From assembly GCA_921293015.1 (NCBI GenBank), contig OV121082.1:44784971-44848970 (forward strand): 64,000 nucleotides of DNA, given 5' to 3'. The DNA is from Phorcus lineatus. Lineage: Eukaryota; Mollusca; Gastropoda; Trochida; Trochidae. Shown here piece after piece: positions 1 through 11,000 of this stretch. The notes below the pieces were generated by a model that had not been told where the DNA came from, searched no databases, and saw only the letters and a list, made by a program, of their open reading frames with translations. The stretch's first letter is position 1; every line of letters begins with the position of its first letter. A program made the position numbers and the translations under genes.

Positions 1-2
1 AG

Positions 3-2219
3 GGAAACGATAAGAAAGCGAAGCAATGTTGTGCACCCACGTCATGGCAAGCCACTATGACCAATACAAGCGAAGCAAATAACGCGGGACGTTTGGTAAG
101 TTTTAACTCGTGTTACCCCCCGTTATCCCCCGTGTTTTGCAGTTGTCAAATGAGACAAAATCTAGTCAAATGGTATTCTTTCCTAGAAAAGTACTGCCAT
201 TGATGAAAATTGTCATCTGTTCTGTATAGCTGCTATATTAATGTATACATGCATCTTGATTTTTTTAAAATTGAAAACCGGACACTGTATCGCGATCAAT
301 TACGCAAACATACTGCTCAAAACTTATCAGAAGTACAAAGATAGTGTCCTCGGGGTTGATAGAGTTAACCTATATAAAAATGTTTAAAAAATGATGCTCT
401 GTCCACAGCTATTCTCGCGGTACTACGTGAACTATGATATGGAGATGGATGCCATGGCGTACTTCTCAATGGATACTGAGACTCTTACTGAAACGCCAAT
501 GTATAGGCTTGTTAACGACTACAAGAACGTAAGTCCCTTTTTTTAACATTATTTGGAGTTTTTACGAGCGCTTCCAGTGGAGCTCATTTCGCACTTTGGC
601 ACATATTGCCTTTAAGAAAAGCCGATTTTTTTTAGAAAGAAGACATAACTGTTCTAACAATAAAGTATTTAATACCAGCCATACCATGGATGAATGTCAA
701 TTTATGATGCATACTATTTTGTAAATGGCTTTTTGTCACTTCGCGAATATTTGGAATAGTCATTTTGATAATATTTTATATCTTGAATTTCGATTTTGAA
801 ACATTCAGTAATCTTTACAGTATTCTATTCGTTGGTTACCATGTAATACATTTGTTATATCCATTACATTTGAAATTTTTATGTTAAATTGAAAATTTGA
901 ATTATGACATAACCAACTTATTGAAATCCTTTCAGCACATAACGTATCAGATAGTGGGCAGTGAATGTACACGACAGCCCAACCGTCGCTCTCTGGGTTC
1001 CCATTGCGTACCAGGTATGATGCATTCAGGCTTGGTGTCAAATGCAATATCTTCCAAATGATACTCCGTGTTTCTCTTTGAATCGATATGTAGCCTACCA
1101 ATATGCACATATGTGCACATATGAATTTAATTAAAGTGGCTGGCATTTATATTACCAAATGCCAATATATAATATTCCTTTCTCATGTTTTTCTCATTTT
1201 CATTGAACCCTTTCATGTTAGAATTTCACCTAGCTTACAATAGTTAATATTAGGAAAGGATTATTTTCTCTTCAAAAGGTCGGATTTAGGTTCACAAAAT
1301 GTTGATTTACACTTAAGCCAAAAGCTCCAAAATAGCATTTTGAAGGAAATCCTTATTAAACCAAATTTTCATTTGTTCAGCCAATGCGACGTATCTTGGG
1401 TCAAGTTACGTCGGTTTCCCTGAAGTCGGTGTCGCCTACGACGCATGGAGATACAAATGGGATTTTTTTACGGTCACAATCGCGTTGACACCAGACAAGT
1501 GTGTTCCAATTATTGAGGGCGTTAAAGGAAGTAAGTTTTCTTGTAGTTTTCTTCTAAAACGGCATTTTAATAGCGTTTTATTTTTGAAATTGTAAGATAC
1601 ATTCCATGACCTTATCCTTTTTAATGATTATTGATATACTTTGATATAACGATAATATAAAAAGGAGCCCTGCAAATAGTGGATAGAGGTCAACCTTTTG
1701 TAACTTTATGATGCTTTGAAACACCATTATACTAAAATCAGGGACAGAAACAGTTAACAAGATTCTATACCAAGAAATATCGTGTAAAAGTGCCAGCACA
1801 CACTGAATTTGATGGTGAGAAGAAACATATGAATTTGAATATAAGCAAGAACATACGGTCCCCATTTGGAGAAACCATGTCAACTTCCATTTGAAATTTG
1901 AATTTGGTCTCTTGAAACGACATGCATGTGTAACAGTGACTTGATAATGATTGATTGACATGTTTTAACATCGACGCAACGACGCCATCTTTGTCATGGT
2001 GAAGATAAATTGATGTAACAATACCAGACAAATGTGTATTGTTAAAAAATGTTCTGTGACTGTCTGATCTCTATTATAAGACGTTGTAGAAGTGCAATAA
2101 TACAGAAGTAACCATTTCATTTCTTACTTTCAGCTGGAATCGATGTGGTGTATTTCTTCAACCAGTATGTGACGCCGATGAAAAACCAGTCTGCTTTCAA
2201 GGTTCCTCCTGGGTGCTAA
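3..2219 (+). CDS. Ependymin-related secreted protein (5' end outside window)
   Basis: Five exons join in frame: 3-95 (left edge cut by the window), 409-528, 936-1014, 1381-1530 and 2134-2219 (stop TAA). All junctions are GT..AG with matching phases, giving 175 residues. The visible N-terminal part has the CCAPTSW segment expected just after the signal peptide in ependymins. Later come TYLGSSYVGFPEVG, a DKCVPIIEG motif and the closing PPGC cysteine. Ependymins are secreted, cysteine-bridged, calcium-binding glycoproteins with a lipocalin-like pocket; molluscs have many ependymin-related proteins, often in secretions or regenerating tissue. An N-glycosylation site (ANAT) and the conserved cysteines are present. 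The signal-peptide exon must lie upstream of base 1. Family assignment is confident; the exact paralogue and ligand are unknown. Confidence 0.8.
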
Positions 2220-5200
2220 TAGTCAAGAGTTTTTTTGATGTTCATGAATAAGAATATAAACATTTGTAAATATCGTAATGACATCAAGAAGAAAGTCTCT
2301 GCCATTGCCTTTTGTTGTTGTCTGAACGTTGATGCAACTGATCTTAATTTCCACTGCAGTGAAGTTTTAACTGGAATGGTTATGAATTGCAATTCTTTGA
2401 TTTAACAAGATATGAGTTACCAAATACAGCCATTACACGAGAACGTTTCAAATAAGTCATTAAATCCACCATCCATTGTCAGCATTCTGATTAAAATCTC
2501 AAAAAAGGTTTAAAAACTTTACTGAAGCAGGATTCGAACTCCTTCTTTCAACGCCTTTCCTTTTGAAACCGTTGAAAGAATGAGTTCGAATCACGCTAGA
2601 AATAGTTTTAACAAATTCTATTCCACGGAACACGGTCTATTTTAATCAGACTGCAAGCATGCTGTTGTCAAACCTTTGGTAAAGAAGACTCTTAATTAGA
2701 ACCTGAAAGTCTTAGCAACTATCGCCAGGTCAACGTCTACCTTTCTGTCAAACGTTCTCAAAAAAGTCAAAAGTCAACTGCTTCAACATATAAAGAATTT
2801 GGTTCTGATCGGTGAGTCTCAAACTGTCCACAGCACAGTTCGAATACATGATAAACATGGTTTGTTTGACAGAATGATTTTCAGGCATGTTGAATATGAT
2901 AAATGGGTGAATCAAAATGAAGCGTGGTCGTATCAATTCCACTTGTTGTTAATGAATATACATTGTATCTAAAGCTACCCCTGATATGCTTCGGAGGGCA
3001 ACTGCTCTTATTGCCACTAGAATAAAATTAGCAAAGGTTTATGGACATATGACATATTTGCCAAAAGATTTATAAATAAAGTTTGCTTTATTCTTTTTAC
3101 TGATAAATTTACTTTTTCATAATATAAAACCTTTCACGGCAAAAAAACAAACACTAAGGTTAACCTTAGTGCCATATTTTAACATTACATTAAAGCTAAC
3201 GTAGATGATGTATGTTCACCTTGAAGTGTTGAACAACGGGACGCTGATCATCTGAATGAAGACTTACATCTCACAAACAAACAAATTTTATACTTATATA
3301 AGAAATTAAAGTAGAAATTTAATGCAATATCATTACATTAATTTGTCTGCACATATTCACCAAACGTTGTGAATATTTCGCATCAACTAAACCAACCATC
3401 GCGGAAAACATGCTCAAGTTCTGGGCCAACTTTCAAACAGCTCCCTTAGCTAAGACTAAGGTGATCGTGAGGTCAATGTTATAACTAAGGTGTCATTGGC
3501 TCTATAAGGGGATTTGATTCTCTGATGATACTCGGAATAAGGTACCGAGTAATCGAGTCCTATCTCTTGAAACACTGTACACACAATAACGAAACATATC
3601 GGTTTGAAATAGTATGCATTGTTTATCTTTTCCTATACCTTCAATTTTAGAGGCCAGATAATTTCCTTCGGTCTCTTGCTGGTTACGGGGCTAGGAAAAC
3701 CACAGTACAGTTAATTTTTTCTAAATCTTTACTATCTCGAGTTTTCTTGCAATATGTCAGTTCTTGTTCCCGTTTCAATGAGTGATTAACTCAAGGCGCT
3801 AACAGAACATTAGTGTCATCTCAAATACACAGTCAATTAAACTAAGGGATATTATATGGGCTATGAACCCCTTCTTCTTTTCATATTAGAAGAAATGGTA
3901 CATCGAGTTTCAAGCTTCAAGTCCCTTATTCTATGAAATACTTGCCCTTTTGACTTATTGTAACACACATGATTTCTCTGGAAGATTTTACGTCTCTAGC
4001 CACCAAACCCTTATTCATACGAAAATTGAAGAGAGACTCATAGAAATCTGTCTACATATATATTATAGTTATAATGGAGTACATGTTGATAATGCAGTAT
4101 CTCCTTTGACAAAGCATAAGTAGTTTCATTATTATTTTAAATGTCAATAAGGTTTGGGTGTAATGTTAGAAATAGGAGTTGAGGTGAACTTTGTACACAA
4201 CAGAACAAAAAAATGCGTTTAAGAGCTGATTTCAATATGATTTTATATACTAAAATTAAGATTGTATTTTTGAAGCAACATATCTAGCTGTTTGGATTGT
4301 ATTAATTTTAATTTTGGTGTTTTTTTACATGAAAAGGTTGATAAATTTATTGGTAACACCTATCTCTCACAGTTAAAACATAGTTAACAGTCACTGAAAC
4401 ATTTACCTTATAGGAGCACTGATCATTTATATGCTTGAAATAGTTTGAAATTACATCAATTAATCATGTCAACCTTTAATCAAGCTCAATAAACTTTCCC
4501 TGCATGAATTAACCTAGAGTCAGCTGCATTCCAGAGCTAATTAGTCTTGTCAATAAAGTGCATCAATCAACCCCCACCCATACCTCCTCAAACTTCTGAA
4601 TGATTAATTGCTTCACGGGATTCCTTTAATGTTCATCTAGTATATTTTCTTCTAATATATGATAACCAAAGGGAAAATACAAACTAAACAATTCTGTTCT
4701 GTATAGAATTTGATTTCAAGAAGTTATTCAATGCTTATTCAAATACTGATCATTTTTAATTTCTGTAGTTTTTTGCATGGGATTTTACCTCTTGTCACTC
4801 TGTTTTATGGGATATCTAAAAATAAAAAACAGTAAGAATCCATGTCCAAAGGCATAGCTGATATTTGTTCAATATTTCACACAGAGAACAGCAGCCTTGT
4901 GTTTGATTTAGTGATTAGTTAATATTGAAGTGTGTATGTTGTACTGTCTAGAGAAGGTGGTGAAGATTAGTGTTTTATGATTCTATTGGTTACCAGTGTC
5001 TCTATATCCTTTATTTTTATTTCAACAAGGGTAACCTGCTTTGAGTATCTTTGGGGTGTTTTTAATTGCACAAGAAGTACGTTATTGTTATCAATACATA
5101 TTAATCTCAGAAAAAAATCACTTGACCAAGTAATACAAAATACAGCACAAAGAAAAATTCATCATATTTCTGTTTATTGAAAAAAATAAAGCTTGTACAA

Positions 5201-6206
5201 TTTTTTCACCTGGGAAACAATGAATGTTAAAACGAAGAATGTATAAGTAAAAACTAGTATCAAACAGGCCCTTATGTACAAAGTAAAAGACAAACATTGC
5301 CCTCCTAAAGTAATATTCATAAGGCAGTACTATTAGGTAGTTTCAGTATTTCAATGAACAATTCATAAAATGCATCTGAGTTTGAGTATTGGTTGACAAG
5401 CATTTTCACATGTTGAGTACCTAATGAAGCAAAGTAAAAATACAAACTTGTACTTGTTAAATAATAAAAATCTAAAATAGAATGGGCTATATTGTATACC
5501 TTGCCATTGTGACTCAAATATTTTTACCAATGCTGTTTACCTGTAAAATAATATCTTATTATTATTATTATCTCTAACTAAACCAGCACTTTTTTTATCA
5601 TTAATTTTCACCATCATGAAACCAATGACAGGGACAGCATAAATACATAATGTGGTTAAATACATGAGCAACTTCTAAGTAAACTTTAGATTTAATACAC
5701 ATTTATATGAACAGATCTGACTCATGAAAAATTTAGTAGTACAAAGGATTTCATTCATGACTTTTTTTTTTATTGACATCAATAAATGTATATGAGTTAT
5801 TTTGATTACTGGATGATCTTCTTGTAAAACAATATCATCCATTTGATTTGATTTGCATAATGGGTGGGTTTTAATAATTAACATCTATACTGAAGATTGA
5901 TTATCAATAGAGACAATGAACACAAACTCTTAACATTTTTTAAATCAACATTTTGTCTGATTATTATGTACCAGTGTAGAACTATTTGTGCATGATTTTT
6001 ATATCAGATTCAACCACTCTGTAATAATAACACATCTATATATTTTTCATTTGAATATTTCAGTATCATACAATTGAAGTATTGTAATAAAATACACATA
6101 TACTATCAAGTAAATATGCCTTCTAAAAACTCAGATAACCCATAAAAAGATTTTGAAATATATATGATATATCAAAATAGAACACAAGAAAAAAGGTACA
6201 AATTCA
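2220..6206. other. Intergenic region between ependymin-related gene and elongase 3' end
   Basis: I see no convincing coding exon in about 4 kb of AT-rich sequence. It should hold the 3' UTR of the ependymin-related gene at its left end and the 3' UTR of the minus-strand elongase at its right end. AATAAA occurs near 3074 and 5187 on the plus strand. Short palindromic fragments containing ACTAAGGTTAACCTTAGTG-like words (about 3150-3175 and 3445-3500) look like decayed MITE pieces. Confidence 0.5.
2531..2592. repeat. 23-bp inverted repeat with tRNA B-box-like word
   Basis: Positions 2531-2553 and 2570-2592 are inverted copies with 22 of 23 positions matching and a 16-nt spacer. Each arm starts or ends with GATTCGAACTC, which resembles the reverse complement of a tRNA gene B box (GTTCGAATC). 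No full tRNA cloverleaf surrounds it, so it is more likely a fold-back remnant of a tRNA-derived element than a tRNA gene. Confidence 0.6.
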
Positions 6207-7123
6207 TCAACTTGATTTAATTTTTTGTTCAGGGCTTCTCTTTTTAACATAGGCAATATAATAGAAATTAGAAAACAATGATGTCATTGTTATCCCATAA
6301 AATATACCATATACACAAAAACCATAGTACAAATAGCCATATCCAGCCAAGACGAAGTCGATGAGAAACTGAAGAATTTGCATCTGGGTGAGCTGTTTCT
6401 TCCATTTAGGAGGGTTATCAGGTCTGATGGCCGACAGTCCATAGTAAAAGTACAGGACCACATGGACAAGGGAGTTGATTGCTAGAAACATGGAGATAGC
6501 TGGCCAGGGATACATTCTGTAGCCAAGATCGCTGAGAATCAACATGGAAGAGTGATGGTACACATGCAGGAATGATATCTGCCTTTGCTTGTGACGCAGA
6601 ATCATAAACACTGTGTCAAGAAGTTCGATATTCTTAGTCACCCAGTAGATCCAGAAGAAAAAACGCATTTCTTCCGTAGGGCTCTTCTGGTATACATGCT
6701 CACTTTTATATAAACCAAAGCAAAACCCACAGAGAGTTACAAAGCTTGTAATACAGCATCCGAAATTATGTAGTATCAGCAACTGGAAAAGATAGAAATC
6801 CGAACTTTTACACTCTGCCTCAATAATATAATCATACAAACTGAAAAAGTTTTGACTTAATATTTTAGTAAAATATTCCAATGGAGGGGATTTAAACTCT
6901 ATCACTAATTTTTCTTCAGTTTTTGTTAAATCTTTCAGATTTCTACTATCAGTTATTATAAGGTGGGTCAATCAGGAGAACTTACTGGTTTGAGTTTAAG
7001 GGGAGAAGTATGCTTCTGCCAGAAGCCAGAGAGGAAGATGATGGACAAATAGGCACAGAACAGGGGGAAGGATGGTAGACCAATGGTCAAGTAAACTCCT
7101 TTCTGAATCTTCTCAAACATCAT
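6207..7123 (-). CDS. ELO-family very-long-chain fatty acid elongase
   Basis: Two coding exons, 7123-6986 and 6782-6207 (stop TGA), give 237 residues. The enzyme would condense malonyl-CoA with fatty acyl-CoA in the ER membrane, the first step of chain elongation. Hallmarks in order: KNIELLDT (96-103), the histidine box FLHVYHH (H119, H122, H123), NSLVHVVLYFYY (149-160) and LTQMQILQ (177-184). Many hydrophobic spans are present. The C-terminus ends KIKSS, a KXKXX-type ER retrieval signal. The acceptor at 6783-6784 joins ..LKLKP to LLILHNFG in phase 0, matching family spacing. An open frame continues up to 6971 but is intron read-through. The start is the first of two adjacent ATGs, just inside a splice acceptor at 7125-7126, so a non-coding 5' exon must lie upstream. 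The middle motifs resemble ELOVL2/4/5, while LTQMQILQFLIDF recalls fungal-type elongases, so no ELOVL number is given. Confidence 0.9.
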
Positions 7124-7290
7124 CCTGCAAAATAAATTATACAGATAAATGCAACAAAGTTATGAAAATCTTTTTTAACGTTTTAAGAAAGTTTTATGTT
7201 TGCTTCAAAAGGATCATCTTATCCCCTACTTTGAAAAATCATAGGTCATAATTTTTGTACACATATATAATAAAATATTTGATATTTGAA

Positions 7291-7392
7291 CTCCTTTCAC
7301 AATGCCCTAAAGTGGTGGTAAGTCACAAAGGTAACCTAAGTAACCTTAGTGTGTTGTTTAAGAATGGGGGTTAGTTGACTTGTGAAAGGAGG
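7291..7392. repeat. Short MITE with TCCTTTCACAA ends
   Basis: The ends form an inverted repeat of about 12 bp (CTCCTTTCACAA at 7291-7302 against TTGTGAAAGGAG at 7381-7392). Between them is TAACCTAAGTAACCTTAGTG. The ends match those of the better-preserved element at 41331-41427, so both probably belong to one non-autonomous DNA transposon family. It lies in the 5' intron of the elongase gene. Confidence 0.55.
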
Positions 7393-7729
7393 CTGTACAG
7401 CCCACATGGTTGTTTTTTACGCATGAATGATTTAAGGGACAATGACTTGCAATTTCAAAAGCCCTGTATAATGTATACATGTGAACAAACTGAAGAAACA
7501 AAATAGTATGTAAGATATGGGGTACTTGAAACCCAAATTGGCCCCCTAAAAGAACAATTGATTTGCGAACAGAATTTGTTTGATATTCGATGTTAGATCT
7601 ATATCTCAAAATAGGTCCGACCTAGATTTTTTACATACTCAACTAATATTTTCGTCAATCATCTCATTTTGAAGGATTTTAAATAAGAAATTTAAGTTGT
7701 CGTCAAATATATCAACAATCAATATGTCA

Positions 7730-8060
7730 TTCTTACCGAAAAAGTTCGCCGGTTCCTGCAGCAGACGCACCGGAAGTATAACAATAAAGTAACAAAGTAA
7801 ATTCCTAAAACATATCATATTATTAAGTTCCATTTTTAATAATTGCACGCATTTAATTACTGATATGATTGCTGAAAGAAAGTTAAGAGAGATTAAACAG
7901 ATTGTAAACATAATGATAGATAAAAGGAAGACTATTTTATATCAAACATAGATAAACAGTAATTATTTTACGGATATGTTAAATGTTGGAAGGGAAATAC
8001 TTTCCGGATTTTGCCACGTTGCGTGCGCATGCGTCCAACCCGGAAGCCACGACGGCAAAA
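7730..8060. promoter_or_regulatory. Divergent promoter of the elongase gene (-) and USO1 (+)
   Basis: The elongase and USO1 are head to head. Near the USO1 start lies TGCGCATGCGT (8024-8034), a close match to the NRF1 palindrome, followed by an ETS-like CCGGAAG (8040-8046). A second ETS-like ACCGGAAGT sits near 7770, beside a GTAAGA donor on the minus strand (about 7735) that would end the elongase's non-coding first exon. No TATA box is evident, as expected for a TATA-less housekeeping divergent promoter. Transcription starts are inferred, not seen. Confidence 0.5.
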
Positions 8061-11000
8061 ATGGACTACTTCCGAAATTTCCTTGGAACACCTCAAGGAG
8101 GAGATGGGCCAACCGGTGCCGAAACGGTAAACAAAGAAAGTTTTTATCAATAAACAACCGTTCTTACTTCTCGCTCCACATTTCTACAAAGTGTTAGGTA
8201 GAACGCATGCATTATTTTGACGTGACAGCTGTATAGCTGTACTTCTCTCAACTGCTGACATGTGTCAGCTTCCAAAATGCAAGTGCTTCAATAATCGTGA
8301 TAACAGTAAAATGCCCATTGCATGTATTGTACAGTGAAAAACAACTCTGATCTCAGTTATTACTGTTTTAAAAAACCCAACGTATTAAAGGTTCAATAAT
8401 CATTAGAGTGTAATTCATTAATGTTCATTTTCGCATTAATTCAAAGAGATCTTTATGGAAGTCAATCCTGTTTTAATAACACTCGTGGTACTTTGATGCA
8501 ATTTCAGTTAAAATAGCTGCTTCAAATACAGAAAGAACATTAAAAGGTGACGAAATCAATAAAGGCATGCATTTGTCATGAATTTTGGTGATGCACTTAC
8601 AATATTCAAGGTATATCACACTCGCGATAAGACTCTAATTGGGGTAATTTGATTTGTTTACCAGCTGAGCTGAATTGACAGTCGTCTCCCAAATTGTAAA
8701 AGAGGCATTAAAATGAAATATTGCAAAAGTGACAGAAGAGTTTGGTAAAAGTGCTTTGCAATAATTAATGTAACTTCTTTAAGGGGCATTTTAGATGCTG
8801 GATTGATGAACAAGAACAAGTTCTTATGGATAGTCAACTTCTTTATTGCACGAATTGCAACGTTATCAAGCAACAGATGATTTGATTAAATTTAATTGCT
8901 CGGCACAAGTGTACATATGACTTTAATCTTGAATATGAGTATCTTTTGAATCAACTTCAATTGATCAATTACCTATTCAGATGATAGCAGCCTTATTATA
9001 TTGACCAACTGTGTCTGAATTCATTTTTTACTTTAGAGCAAAATACGATTTGTAAGAGCGCACCAAGATAAGCAGTATTCATGTATTTAAGGTTGAGCGA
9101 CTGACAGAAAGAGTCAGCTCTTCGACTTTATTGGACGACAGAAGAGATGCAGTGCGTGCGCTCAAGTCTCTATCAAAGGTACAGGTACTAGATATCTTGT
9201 ACTTCTTATCTATGAAAGCTCACTAACAGTCTATTGCATGTTGAGTGGCAATAACTAAGAAACCAAGTTTTGTGTAAATCAGGGATTGGGAAAGGTAGTG
9301 GCCATGGGCCATTTTGCACATTGGATGAAAAAATGGCCCTTTTATATTATACATTTTACCATTGCTACAAAGGGGAGTGGCCCTTTCAAAATTCTGATAA
9401 TGATTAAAAACCCTTAAAATGGACAAATGTCAAAGGTGTCTTTCCAAATCCCTGTGTAAATAACTGATCATTTACCAGCACCTTGTATTATGTTGATGCC
9501 ATGTAAATAAAATATTCATGAATACACAGTGTATGAATTAAGCAGGAGAAGTTATCAATCGAAAAACAGATTTTGTAAGTTTAGATACCAAGTATCATAA
9601 GTTACCACCTCCGCCAAAATGTAACCTAGTTTTGGGCTATCAGAGTGGCCTTATTTCATACACTGGTGGTAAATTTTTTTTCATGTAGGAGTTTTCATCC
9701 ACAAAGTCATTCAAGCAGTATTTTACTGATTGTTGGAATAGAAGTGTATGCCTATGTTGTCATGGTATTTTAACAATGTATCTCAACTTTTTTCAGAAAT
9801 TCCGTTTGGAGGTTGGGACTCAGTCTATGGGTGTCCTGACAAATGTTCTTGAGCAAGACAGGTTAGGAAAAAAATAGAAATCAGAACAAAATTATTTGGA
9901 CATTTAATCTCTATATAGAATTGATCAGTTTTGAAATTAGCAAAAGGTGAATTAAGCTTTATATACATTTAATCTATATGTTCGGTTATTTGAATAATGC
10001 TGTTTATATCTGTAACACAAACAGGCAGATAATGTAAATTATTTTTAATACTCATTGGCTCAATTGCTGTTCATAGATGCTAGTAAATGTACGTGATAAC
10101 GATACCATTGTATTAGAATTAATAAGTTTTATCAAGAAGTGATTTGTATTTGAAGTTACTTTTGCTAATGCTTGTGTCTCCACTGCAGGAGCGATGCTGA
10201 AATAACCGGATATGCCCTTGACACTCTGTGTAATGTTATGTCAAATGAACCTTCAGAAGACGGTGAGTTCATAGTTCATTACTATTTCCGTCAGATTCTC
10301 ATCCTTTTAATCATTAAAAGAGAGCATGTTCAGAAAAGAGACTGGCTGTATATATAAATCTGTGTTTGTGTGAAAGTTTTGTAATTTACTTACCTTAGAA
10401 TGTCTTCCTCATGAGATGATTTGTGATGTTTTAAGATGATGATATCCAAATACAAGTGTCAACTGAACTGGGAGAACAGTTCACAGAAATCTTCATTAAG
10501 AAGTCAGAAAATGTGTCCTTACTTCTCTCCCTGCTGGAGGTAAGAAAGCGTACTAAAAATGCATGTACATTAGTCAAATTGAAGATTTTGTTTAGGATGG
10601 CACAGTATGCAATAGTACATCTGATTGTACTTAAGTGAAGAGCTGTATTCAGCTTTACTGCTGCTTCAGTTTCTTTAATTTTTGATAAAAATGAATACAT
10701 AATATATATTGAGATGAGATGAATGTAGCCTTGTTGGTGTTGTGCAGGAGTATGACTTCCATGTGCGGTGGCCGACAGTGAAGCTGCTGACCGTCCTACT
10801 GACCAACAAGTGCAAGGACCTGCAGGAGTGTATCCTCGTCAGCCCTATGGGCGTCTCCAAACTCATGGATCTCCTCTCTGACAGCCGAGAAATCATAAGG
10901 AATGATGTGAGTACAGTTCCAAGAATTGCAATTCCAGTGGATTATAATATATTTTACTATTGGTAAGATGCAGAGTGCTGTCTATCATTATTACCAAAAT

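Noticed and set aside
6783..6971. N-terminal extension of the elongase open frame (MTHLIITDSRNL...)
   Set aside because: This is intron read-through. A strong donor at 6985 and an acceptor at 6783-6784 join two parts that restore the family sequence, and the extension has no elongase features.
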